From Tardiphaga sp. P9-11 (GTDB lineage: Bacteria; Pseudomonadota; Alphaproteobacteria; Rhizobiales; Xanthobacteraceae), in NCBI RefSeq assembly GCF_008329525.1, contig NZ_NPKQ01000013.1:59121-123120 (forward strand): a stretch of DNA of 64,000 nt. The letters run 5' to 3'. The notes beneath the pieces were generated by a model. The model made no database searches. It saw nothing but the letters and a program-made list of their open reading frames with translations, and had not been told where the DNA came from. Numbering within the stretch: position 1 is the first letter of the stretch; every line of letters begins with the position of its first letter. Below, one piece after another: positions 53,106-61,174 of the stretch. The translations under genes and the position numbers were made by a program.

Positions 53106-53124
53106 GATCGCCCACCTCGTCATT

Positions 53125-53138
53125 ACTAACTAGTTAGT
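53125..53138. promoter_or_regulatory. TetR-type operator palindrome at the hyu promoter
   Basis: ACTAACTAGTTAGT is a perfect 14-bp palindrome directly upstream of hyuA. Its position would block transcription or translation start when bound. The TetR gene inside the operon is the obvious candidate to bind it. Confidence 0.65.
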
Positions 53139-53377
53139 CAACAATCTCGACTACAGAATGCAGAGTGTCAAGCTCCTGTTTTCAGCGCCTCGCGTCCGAA
53201 AAACAGGCTAAAAGCTCACTTTTAATCATGAGGGATTGGCTAGCGATGCACGACCAAGCATTAGGTCCGGGTCCGGGTTCGGCTTCTTGATAGCTACGCT
53301 AACGTTCGCTGATACGTCAGTCGGTTCATTGGATGAGTATTTGACCGGCTGAAAGGCAGTAGCCAATAAGGCGAAGG

Positions 53378-53545
53378 CTATTTCTTCGCTTTCCCCTTCT
53401 TCCTTACAGCCTTCAAGGCAGCGGCTTGCGCGCGGAACGCTTCAACCAGATTCCGCATCCGTTCAGCATGCTCGGTGTCTTCCGAGCGATGAGATACGGC
53501 CTCGGCTTTCTCGGCCTGCTTCCTCAGCGACTTCGTTGGTTTCAT
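53378..53545 (-). CDS. Small basic hypothetical protein (55 aa)
   Basis: From the ATG at 53545 the product is 55 residues, lysine/glutamate-rich and helical (SLRKQAEKAEAVSHRSEDTE region) with a basic tail RKKGKAKK. The frame continues upstream to 53635, but codon content there looks non-coding. No family recognised. Divergent from the next small gene. Confidence 0.5.
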   Translation of the reverse strand: MKPTKSLRKQAEKAEAVSHRSEDTEHAERMRNLVEAFRAQAAALKAVRKKGKAKK

Positions 53546-53618
53546 GCCGATGTTATACCGCAACGCGGGAAGTTGTTCCACGCTTCCACGCTCCCTCCGG
53601 ACAGCGTATGATCCGACA

Positions 53619-53801
53619 ATGAAACAGTCCGACACTTACCGGGCGAATGCAGAGAACTGCGCGGAGATGGCTGCTGCAGCCGATAGCGAGCCAGCCAGGA
53701 ATCGTTTCAAGCGCATGGAAGCTGCATGGCTCGCGTTGGCCGAGGAAGAGGACTGGCTCGACGGCGGGACACCGCTGGAGAAGTCACCAGTTAATCGATA
53801 G
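53619..53801 (+). CDS. Small rhizobial-type hypothetical protein (60 aa)
   Basis: A 60-residue product starting MKQSDTYRANAENCAEMA, with a helical RNRFKRMEAAWLALAEEEDWLDG segment. I recognise this as a small, often repeated family in Bradyrhizobium and relatives, of unknown function, supporting the taxonomic guess. Confidence 0.65.
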   Translation: MKQSDTYRANAENCAEMAAAADSEPARNRFKRMEAAWLALAEEEDWLDGGTPLEKSPVNR

Positions 53802-54112
53802 TGACACTCCGCGAGCGGCGCCGGAGTTCATGACCCTGGCACCCTTCCGGGCAATCATAATGGCGCGACCGATGCATCTGCAGCAATGCCCCGGTGCTTC
53901 ACGATCGAGTCCTCATTTGCGGCCAAACATTCCACGGTGGCAGGACCAGCGCGACTAAGCCGCAGACGGGGAACCCTCTTACCGGCCTCCAAAAAAGAGC
54001 GAAGGAACCGCGTTGATCTGCCGCAGAATGGAGGCTGCACCTTACTGAAAGGGTTGAAACCTCTCGCTCCTGCCTTCGTATTTGGATCAACGATGCAGCA
54101 AGGGGTGATGTT
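53802..54112. other. Intergenic region without a recognisable gene
   Basis: 311 bp between two small genes. Short frames occur on both strands, but none has a start signal and family pattern. GGAAC elements at 53969 and 54003 lack a CGTT-type -10 partner at the right distance. Confidence 0.4.
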
Positions 54113-54319
54113 TTGACTTATGCCGATCAGATCGAAACCGCGATTGCAGATCAGGACATCGACAGGTTGATAAAATTTGCATACGGCGACATATGCAGGT
54201 GCACCACCGTCAAAGGTGAACCGATGTGCGTCTGCAAGATGTTAGCGACAGCACTTCGCTCCAAAGTTGTTCCGCGCTTACTTTTCGAAAACAAGATTGA
54301 GCGAGTTACCTCAATCTAA
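54113..54319 (+). CDS. Small cysteine-rich hypothetical protein (68 aa)
   Basis: A 68-residue product beginning at TTG (54113) after AAGGGGTGATG. It holds two C-x-C pairs in ICRCTTVKGEPMCVCKML, which could bind a metal. No family recognised; TTG start and short length make it uncertain. Confidence 0.4.
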   Translation: MTYADQIETAIADQDIDRLIKFAYGDICRCTTVKGEPMCVCKMLATALRSKVVPRLLFENKIERVTSI

Positions 54320-54446
54320 CGGTCGATAGATTTCCGACTCGAGTTAACGCAGGATGATAGCGCCCGAATCTTGATCCCAGAAGCCTCGCTTCGGTCGGCC
54401 CGGCGGTAGAGCGACCTACTCTGCAGGCGATCAGCGCCCGCAGCAG

Positions 54447-55190
54447 TCAATGGAAGTGGGTCGCCCCGTTGATATCGAAGATCGCACCGGAGGCGTAACC
54501 ACTGCCAGCGCCGCATAAGAACACCGCGGTGGCGGCGATCTCTTCCGGCTTGGCCATGCGCTTCAACGGATAGAGCGATGTGTCATAGCCTTTGCCCTCG
54601 GTCATCGCGGTCTCTACCGGCCCCGGCGCAATGCCGTTCACAAGGACGTTGCACGGTGCGGCCTTGTTCGCCAGCCAGCGCACGAAGGAATGGATGCCGC
54701 CTTTGGCAAAGGCATAATGCGGCCCGGTGCGCAAACCGCCCATCCAGCCGGCAACTGATCCGCACAGCACGATGCGGCCTTCGCCGGCCTCCATCATGCC
54801 GGGCAGGAAGGCGCGGGTCAGATTGATCGGACCCTTCACATTGGCGCGAATGACGCGGTCAAGCGACTCTTCCCAGTCCTCGGCCATCCAGTCGTCATGC
54901 GGTGCGATCGCCGCCATATCGATCAGTCCATAGACGCAGCCCGTCTGCTTCGCGAGCGCGGTGACGTCCGCGCGCGAGCCGGTATCGAGGCTGTGAATGT
55001 CAGAGCGGTCCGCAAGCTCGGCACCCACGCGCTCACGGATGCGATCTTTTCCCGCGATATCGACCAACACAAGCGTCGCGCCTTGCTGCGCGCATAGCTT
55101 CGCCGTGGCGCTGCCGATACCGCCGGCCGCGCCCGCGATCACAATGCGCCGTCCGGTGAGATCGAATGGGGACTTTTCAGACGACATCAT
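54447..55190 (-). CDS. Short-chain dehydrogenase/reductase 1
   Basis: A 247-residue NAD(P)-dependent oxidoreductase of the SDR family: nucleotide motif GAAGGIG (20-26) and catalytic S145, Y159 and K163 (YAFAK). It ends with the usual SDR tail (GYASGAIFDINGA). GGGA lies 9 nt before the ATG at 55190; longer frames to 55217 exist. With the neighbouring monooxygenase it may oxidise a cyclic alcohol to the ketone or act on the opened product. Confidence 0.9.
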   Translation of the reverse strand: MMSSEKSPFDLTGRRIVIAGAAGGIGSATAKLCAQQGATLVLVDIAGKDRIRERVGAELADRSDIHSLDTGSRADVTALAKQTGCVYGLIDMAAIAPHDDWMAEDWEESLDRVIRANVKGPINLTRAFLPGMMEAGEGRIVLCGSVAGWMGGLRTGPHYAFAKGGIHSFVRWLANKAAPCNVLVNGIAPGPVETAMTEGKGYDTSLYPLKRMAKPEEIAATAVFLCGAGSGYASGAIFDINGATHFH

Positions 55191-55270
55191 GACGACAATT
55201 CCCGCTTGTGTTGCCACATCTCTGCAAACCCACGCAAGGTACGGTGTTCAATTCGGTTGACGTGACGGCG

Positions 55271-56056
55271 TCAGCGCGCCGGCGGCACACCGCCATAGGT
55301 CGTGAGGTGCGAACTCGCGAGCCAGCCGGCATCGATCGGAAGATTGATCCCGGTGATCGCCGACGCATCGTCGGACAGCAAAAACGCGACGCCGCGTCCG
55401 ATTTCTTCCGGATCGACCATGCGTCCCAGCGCGGAGCCTTCGATCAGCAGTTTCGGATCGCGCGTCCCGCGTTCGATGTTGGCGAGCACCGGTGGGGTTC
55501 CCACATAGCCCGGCGACACCGCATTGACCCGCACACCCGAACGGCCCCAATCGGCCGCGAGGCACGCCGCCATATGAACCGCCGCAGCCTTCGAGGGCGC
55601 ATAGGCGTGTAACGGCGCTGTGCGCGATGCCGTGACCGAGCCGGTGATCACGATGCCGCCGCGGCCGCGCTTGGTCATGCGCTTGCCGGCCGCGAGGCAG
55701 GACACGTAAACGCCGCGCAAATTGGCGGCGATGACCTTGTCGAATTCGGCGAGCGGCAGGTTCTCTGCACGGCCGCCGGACTGGATCACGCCGGCATTGG
55801 CGAACAGCGCCTCGATCGGCCCCAGCCGCGCCTCGATATCCGCGAAGGCCGTTTCGGTCGCGTGTTCATCAGTCACGTCGAACGGCACTGACTCGGCGCC
55901 GATCTTCGCTGCGGATTCCTGATTGGCCTTCGCATTGATGTCAGAAATGACGACGCGCCATCCGCGCTCGATCAACACGCTGGCGGTGGCCAAACCGATC
56001 CCGCTCGCACCGCCCGTCACCACGGCAATGCGGCCGCGCCCCTCGTCTCGTTTCAT
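55271..56056 (-). CDS. Short-chain dehydrogenase/reductase 2
   Basis: A 261-residue SDR with TGGASGIG (14-21), NAG motif (FANAGV), and catalytic S140, Y152 and K156 (YAPSK). GGGAG lies 7 nt before the ATG at 56056; another ATG is at 56077. It precedes SDR 1 by 80 nt and follows the importer ATPase gene by 67 nt, so the two dehydrogenases close the operon. Confidence 0.9.
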   Translation of the reverse strand: MKRDEGRGRIAVVTGGASGIGLATASVLIERGWRVVISDINAKANQESAAKIGAESVPFDVTDEHATETAFADIEARLGPIEALFANAGVIQSGGRAENLPLAEFDKVIAANLRGVYVSCLAAGKRMTKRGRGGIVITGSVTASRTAPLHAYAPSKAAAVHMAACLAADWGRSGVRVNAVSPGYVGTPPVLANIERGTRDPKLLIEGSALGRMVDPEEIGRGVAFLLSDDASAITGINLPIDAGWLASSHLTTYGGVPPAR

Positions 56057-56123
56057 CGTTGCACTCCCGTTGTCCATTTCTTGTTGCGCGCAGCAAAGCT
56101 GCGCGTTGGCGATGGTGACGGCG

Positions 56124-56837
56124 TTAGACCGCGAGATAGCGTTGCTTGATGTCCTCGTTGTGCCGAAGTTCGTCGATGGTCGCGCGATACACGATCTGCC
56201 CCTTGTCGATCACCGTGGCATGGGTCGCGATACCCAGGCAGAAATGCATGTTCTGTTCGGCCAGCAGAATGGTGACGCCCATGCCGCGCAGCGTCTTGAT
56301 GAGTTCGCCGATAGCCTGGACGATGATCGGCGCGAGGCCCTCGCTGGGCTCGTCGAGCAACAACACATCGGGATTGCCCATCAGCGTGCGGGCGATGGTC
56401 AGCATCTGCTGCTCGCCACCCGACAGCCGGCCGGCCAGGCGATCCTTCATCGAGGCGAGGATCGGAAACACTTCATAGATGCGCCCGCGATTCCAGTGAT
56501 GGTCGCCGCGCGGCCCCTTCTTTGCGGCGACGATGAGATTGTCATCGACCGTATGGTCGGGGAACACCTGCCGGTTTTCCGGAACGTAGCCGATGCCCGC
56601 GCGCGCAATCCGGTAGGACGGCCGACCGGCCAGCCCCTGACCTGCGAGCGCAACCTTGCCGCGGCGTGGCGGCGCGAGGCCGGCGATCATCTTGAACGTG
56701 GTCGACTTGCCGGCGCCGTTACGGCCGAGCAGCGCCATGGTTTGTCCCTGCTCGACCGCGAGATCGATGCCGAACAGGATCTGGCTGGCACCATAATAGA
56801 CGTCGGCCGCCTCGACATGAAGGAACGGGTCAGCCAT
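56124..56837 (-). CDS. livF: Second branched-chain-type ABC importer, LivF-like ATPase
   Basis: A 237-residue ATPase with Walker A GRNGAGKST, signature LSGGEQQMLTIARTL and Walker B LLLDEPSEG. The ATG at 56837 shares one base with the livG stop (TGATG). It belongs to the importer set at 56124-60907, distinct from the one at 9847-14547. Confidence 0.92.
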   Translation of the reverse strand: MADPFLHVEAADVYYGASQILFGIDLAVEQGQTMALLGRNGAGKSTTFKMIAGLAPPRRGKVALAGQGLAGRPSYRIARAGIGYVPENRQVFPDHTVDDNLIVAAKKGPRGDHHWNRGRIYEVFPILASMKDRLAGRLSGGEQQMLTIARTLMGNPDVLLLDEPSEGLAPIIVQAIGELIKTLRGMGVTILLAEQNMHFCLGIATHATVIDKGQIVYRATIDELRHNEDIKQRYLAV

Positions 56838-57604
56838 CACGCCTCTCCCACCGCTGCGAAGAGATGATGATCGGCACCGAGATAGGCGTCGATGACATCC
56901 TGATTGCGCCGGATTTCGTCGGCCGTGCCCTGCGCGAGCACGGCGCCGTATTTCAGCACATGGATCCTCTGCGCGATCTTGAACACGATATCCATGTCAT
57001 GCTCGATGAAGAGCACCGTCATCTTCTTGACCTGCCACAGATGTTGCACCTTGCCGATCATGCGCCAGCGCTCATCCGGACCCATGCCTGCGGTCGGCTC
57101 GTCGAGCAGCAGCACCTTGGGCTCCATGGCAAGCGCAAGACCGATATCAAGCAGCTTCTGGTCACCGTGAGAGAGATTGCGCGAGAGTGTCCCGGCCTTG
57201 TCCGCGAGCCCGAGCAATTCGATGATCTCCTCGGTCCGTGTCCTGGCTTCCGCGACGGGAAACCGCCGCAGGAAGGTCCATGACTTGCGCAAGTGAGAGA
57301 TCACCGTTGCCATGATCGCCTCGGTGACGGTCAGGCTGGGGAAGATCTCGGCGACCTGAAATGCCCGCGTCATGCCAAGCCGTACGACCTCAAGGCTCGA
57401 TTTGCCGACAATATCCTGCCCGTCGAAAATGACCTTGCCGGAGTTCGGCCGGAACGCACCCGAGATCAGGTTGAAGAACGTGGTCTTGCCCGCGCCGTTC
57501 GGTCCAATGATCGCCGTGAGCGAGCCGTCGGGGAAATCGATCGAGACATTGCGCGTGGCGTGAACACCGCCGAAGCGTTTGTCGAGGTTCTGCACCGAGA
57601 GCAT
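56837..57604 (-). CDS. livG: Second branched-chain-type ABC importer, LivG-like ATPase
   Basis: A 255-residue ATPase with Walker A GPNGAGKTT, signature LSHGDQKLLDI and Walker B VLLLDEPTAGMGPDE. Overlaps livM by one base. The C-terminus carries the usual LivG AQGTADEIRRNQDVIDAYLG tail. Confidence 0.92.
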   Translation of the reverse strand: MLSVQNLDKRFGGVHATRNVSIDFPDGSLTAIIGPNGAGKTTFFNLISGAFRPNSGKVIFDGQDIVGKSSLEVVRLGMTRAFQVAEIFPSLTVTEAIMATVISHLRKSWTFLRRFPVAEARTRTEEIIELLGLADKAGTLSRNLSHGDQKLLDIGLALAMEPKVLLLDEPTAGMGPDERWRMIGKVQHLWQVKKMTVLFIEHDMDIVFKIAQRIHVLKYGAVLAQGTADEIRRNQDVIDAYLGADHHLFAAVGEA

Positions 57605-58608
57605 CAGGCGATCCTCTTCTTGACGAAGGCCGCTTCTTTGGCGGGGGCCGCCTTGGCCTCTCTGCGTCGCTGCAGGAAGTCAACGACGTAGTCCGCGATG
57701 CCTTGCCGCAAGCCGAGCACGATGGCCAGAATGACGACGCCCAAAACCAGGCCGTGATATTCGGTATAGATCGACACGAAGTGTTCGAGCAGGCGCAGCA
57801 GGATGGCGCCGATGATCGGCCCGACGAACAGCTGCGAGCCACCGAGCATGATCATGAAGATGGCCTCGCCCGACGTCGTCCAAAAACCGAATTCCGGATA
57901 GGCCCCGGAGACGAACAACGACAGCAGAACGCCGGCCACGCTGGCCATCGCACCGGCGAGGATGAACACGCCGAGCTTCATGCGAACGATATCGACGCCG
58001 AGATAATTGGCCCGGTTTGGATTATCGCGGATCAGGCGCAGCGTATAGCCGAACGGCGACTGCCATACCTGACGCATGATCAGGATACAGGCCACGAAGA
58101 TGCAAGCGGAGAAGATATAGAGCGACGCACCGCTGCTAAGATCGATGCCGAAGAACGGCGGTCGCGGGATGCCGCCGCGCAGGCCCTGATCGCCGCCCGT
58201 CAGACTTACCCAGGTCAGAATGATCGAGTGGATGAACATCTGGAAGGCAAGCGTGATAAAGGAGAAATAGATTTCCTTGAGCCGCACGCAGATCGCGCCG
58301 ATCACCATAGCCAGCACCGCCGTGCCGCACACCGTGATGAGAATCGCGACGGGAATCGACACGCGGCCGGACTGCATCAGCAGCCCGAACATGTAAGCGC
58401 CAGAGACGAAGAAGGCAGCATGTCCGAACGACACCAGCCCCGTGAGCCCCACGAGGAGGTTCAGCGACATCGCCAGCAGGCCATAGGCCATCACATAGAT
58501 GAGGAAGTCGCGCAGCGACGGCTTGGTGAAGATGAACGGTACGACAATCAAAACGATCAGCACGACAGCCGCAAAGAACAGATCGCGCAGGAACCCGGCT
58601 TTCATCAT
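57604..58608 (-). CDS. livM: Second branched-chain-type ABC importer, LivM-like permease
   Basis: A 334-residue permease with about nine membrane segments and LivM stretches MSLNLLVGLTGLVSFGHAAFFVSGAY and LIRDNPNRANYLGVD. Overlaps livH by 4 nt; a second ATG lies one codon later. Confidence 0.92.
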   Translation of the reverse strand: MMKAGFLRDLFFAAVVLIVLIVVPFIFTKPSLRDFLIYVMAYGLLAMSLNLLVGLTGLVSFGHAAFFVSGAYMFGLLMQSGRVSIPVAILITVCGTAVLAMVIGAICVRLKEIYFSFITLAFQMFIHSIILTWVSLTGGDQGLRGGIPRPPFFGIDLSSGASLYIFSACIFVACILIMRQVWQSPFGYTLRLIRDNPNRANYLGVDIVRMKLGVFILAGAMASVAGVLLSLFVSGAYPEFGFWTTSGEAIFMIMLGGSQLFVGPIIGAILLRLLEHFVSIYTEYHGLVLGVVILAIVLGLRQGIADYVVDFLQRRREAKAAPAKEAAFVKKRIA

Positions 58609-59510
58609 CGCGCGATCTCCCGACCCAGCAGACCGCTGGGCTTGATGATCAGGACGACGGCCATCATGCCGAACATGATCCCGTCAACGAAGAGCGGGAA
58701 GCCGATCGCTCCGAAGGCCCGCGTGAAGCCGATGAGCAACGCTGCGATCAGCGCACCGACGATCGATCCCATTCCCCCGATCACAGTAACGATGAAGCTC
58801 TCTATCAGGATCGATAGACCCATGCCCGGCGTCAATGTGCGCGTCGGCGCCGCGAGAGAACCGGCGATACCCGCCAGCATGCTGCCGACGCCGAATACGG
58901 CGGCATAAAGCAACGTCGTATTGATCCCCAGCGCCCCGACCATCTGCGGGTTGATGGCGAGGGCTCGGATGATCTTGCCGATGCGGGTTTTCTCGATCGC
59001 GAGCCAGAGCAGCGCGCCGATCGACAGGCTCGCAACGATCATGAAGACGTAATAGGCCGGGACGAAGCCGCCCGCGAACTCCAGCGGCGGAAGCGCAAAC
59101 ACGTCGGGCATGCCCATCATCTTGTATTCCGGACCCGCGATGATCTTCACCAGATCATCGAAGATCAGGATGATGGCGTAGCAGACCAGCAACTGCATCA
59201 GGATGTCTTTGCCATACACCTTGCTGATGATGAACCGCTCGAAGATGACCCCGATCAGACCCGCCCCGAGCGCGCCGGCCAGGAATGCGAGCAGAAAGCT
59301 CGACGTCGCCTGATAGGTGAAGAAAGCGATATAGGCGCCAGCCATATAGAAAGCGCCGTGCGCGAAATTGATAATGCCGAGCACGCCGAAGATCAGCGAC
59401 AGGCCGGATGCCACCATGAACAGCAGCATTCCAATGATCAGCGCCGTCGATATCTGCGTCACGGCGCAGGCTGACGATGACAGGCAGGAGGCAAGGGCTT
59501 CGAGGTTCAC
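58605..59510 (-). CDS. livH: Second branched-chain-type ABC importer, LivH-like permease
   Basis: A 301-residue permease with VASGLSLIFGVLGIINFAHGAFYMAGAY and VTVIGGMGSIVGALIAALLIGFTRA. The start is GTG at 59510 with AAGGA 8 nt upstream. It follows the binding-protein gene by 134 nt. Confidence 0.92.
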   Translation of the reverse strand: MNLEALASCLSSSACAVTQISTALIIGMLLFMVASGLSLIFGVLGIINFAHGAFYMAGAYIAFFTYQATSSFLLAFLAGALGAGLIGVIFERFIISKVYGKDILMQLLVCYAIILIFDDLVKIIAGPEYKMMGMPDVFALPPLEFAGGFVPAYYVFMIVASLSIGALLWLAIEKTRIGKIIRALAINPQMVGALGINTTLLYAAVFGVGSMLAGIAGSLAAPTRTLTPGMGLSILIESFIVTVIGGMGSIVGALIAALLIGFTRAFGAIGFPLFVDGIMFGMMAVVLIIKPSGLLGREIAR

Positions 59511-59644
59511 AGTGGTGGTCCTTCGATGGTCTGAGCGAGCCTGTTCCGGCCGCCGCGAACGGCAGACCGGATATGCGACGGAGTGGCAGGGCCCGCCGCG
59601 ATGCGACGGGCCGCGTCATCTGGCGACGACGCTCCACAGAAAGC

Positions 59645-60907
59645 TCAGGCGTAGCCCTTTTCCTTCTTCCACTCCTTCTCGAGCTCGATGATCTTCGACC
59701 ATTCCGTATCGACGTAATCGAGCACCCAGGGGGACTTGCTCACCGTCTTGCCCCATGCCACGGGGTAATTGATGATCGTATGATCGCTGTCACGCATGGT
59801 GATGCCGGCACCGCCAAACGGCTTTTTCACCGTCATGCCGGAGATTTCCTTAGCCAGCGCAGAACTGTCGGTATTGCCGTTCGTGCGACGCAGCGCCTCG
59901 ATAATGAATTGCGACGCCGCGTAGTTCTGCCACGCCCAGTTGGTCGGCTCGTGCGGCGCCACCTTGACATAGGCATCGCAGAAAGCGGTGTTCTCAGGTG
60001 AGCCCGGAAATCCGTTGTTATACCGATAGGCCGTGTTGAGTCCCTGCGGCAGGTTCTTGATGGCCGTCAGGATCGGCGGATCGCCAAGACCACCGGAGAA
60101 ATAGGCGGTGTTCTGGAACAGGCGATACAGGTTCGACTGCTCGATAAACGCGACGAGATCACCGCCCCACAGCGCCGAATAGACCGCCTGCGGCTTCACC
60201 TGCATCAGCTTGGTGATGCTCTCGGTGTAATCGGGCGCAAAGAGTTTCGGCCAGAGCTGGTCGACCACTTCGATCGACGGCTCGAACATCTTGGCGTATT
60301 GCAGGAACTCGGCCGTGTTGTCGCGGCCATAGGCGTAGTCGGGCGAACAGGTCGCCCATTTCTTGAGCCCCTTCTCCTTGGCAATCTTCGCGGCGTAGCT
60401 GCCACCTGCGACGGCATCATGGATGCCCTGTCGGGCACATCTGAACACGTTCTTGCTGAACAGCTTGGGATCTGCCGTCAGCGACGAGGTTTCGCTGCAG
60501 GTGTGAAGGCAGAGAATGCCAAGATCGCGCACGACCTCGTGCACAGCGAAGCTGCCCGACGACGCCTCGCCGTCGATGATGATATCGCAACCGTCATTGT
60601 TGATGAGATCGCGGGTGACCTTGGCGGCCTCATCGGGACGACCTTTGGAATCGCGATCGACCACTTCGAATTTGCGGCCGTTGATGCCGCCGGCTTCATT
60701 GATCTGATTGAAAGCGAGCTGGACTGCAAACCGGCTGGACGTGCCGAGGATCGCCACGCGCCCTGACAGGATCGTCGGCAGCCCGATCTTGATCACCTTC
60801 GCCTGCGCTCCGGCGATATGCGGCGCGCCGATTGCGGCAAGGCCTGCCATGGCGCCAGCGCCCTTGAGGACGCGTCGGCGTGAAATGCCCTTGGTCGTCT
60901 TGGTCAT
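59645..60907 (-). CDS. Second branched-chain-type ABC importer, periplasmic binding protein
   Basis: A 420-residue Peripla_BP_6 protein with a twin-arginine signal (SRRRVLKGAGAMAGLAAIG, cleavage near AGAQA) and a mature start KVIKIGLPTILSGRVAILG. GGGAGGG precedes the ATG at 60907. A hairpin CCGGC-TTTT-GCCGG lies at 60931-60944, just upstream of the gene. The ligand is unknown; the neighbouring monooxygenase and dehydrogenases suggest a cyclic alcohol, ketone or related acid. Confidence 0.92.
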   Translation of the reverse strand: MTKTTKGISRRRVLKGAGAMAGLAAIGAPHIAGAQAKVIKIGLPTILSGRVAILGTSSRFAVQLAFNQINEAGGINGRKFEVVDRDSKGRPDEAAKVTRDLINNDGCDIIIDGEASSGSFAVHEVVRDLGILCLHTCSETSSLTADPKLFSKNVFRCARQGIHDAVAGGSYAAKIAKEKGLKKWATCSPDYAYGRDNTAEFLQYAKMFEPSIEVVDQLWPKLFAPDYTESITKLMQVKPQAVYSALWGGDLVAFIEQSNLYRLFQNTAYFSGGLGDPPILTAIKNLPQGLNTAYRYNNGFPGSPENTAFCDAYVKVAPHEPTNWAWQNYAASQFIIEALRRTNGNTDSSALAKEISGMTVKKPFGGAGITMRDSDHTIINYPVAWGKTVSKSPWVLDYVDTEWSKIIELEKEWKKEKGYA

Positions 60908-61174
60908 TGAACCCTCCCTGATTTTAATGTCCGGCTTTTGCCGGTACAGATTTTATTATTTCCAGATCAGCGTCGTCTTCCGGTGACTTCCTCTCATTAC
61001 TTTGGCTCTGGTCGATCAGCGCAACCCGAAGATCGTGCAGCAGGAACGGCGCGCTGTCCAACGGACTTTCCGGATACCTTGCGCAAATTCGCCGCAGCGA
61101 AGGTCAAGGACCGATGCTGCAGCGCCGACTCCTGCCGTCCGTGGTGTTCGCTCGGTCGCCCGCGGCATAGGCGG

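Noticed and set aside
53264..53282. Short tandem GGTCCG-like repeat
   Set aside because: Only three imperfect units; no sign of a functional array.
53969..54030. GGAAC elements as general-stress ECF promoters
   Set aside because: No CGTT-like -10 sequence at 16-17 nt spacing.
60931..60944. CCGGC-TTTT-GCCGG hairpin near a T-rich stretch, as a terminator
   Set aside because: It lies just upstream of the binding-protein start, pointing to the plus strand where no gene ends, so a terminator role is not supported.
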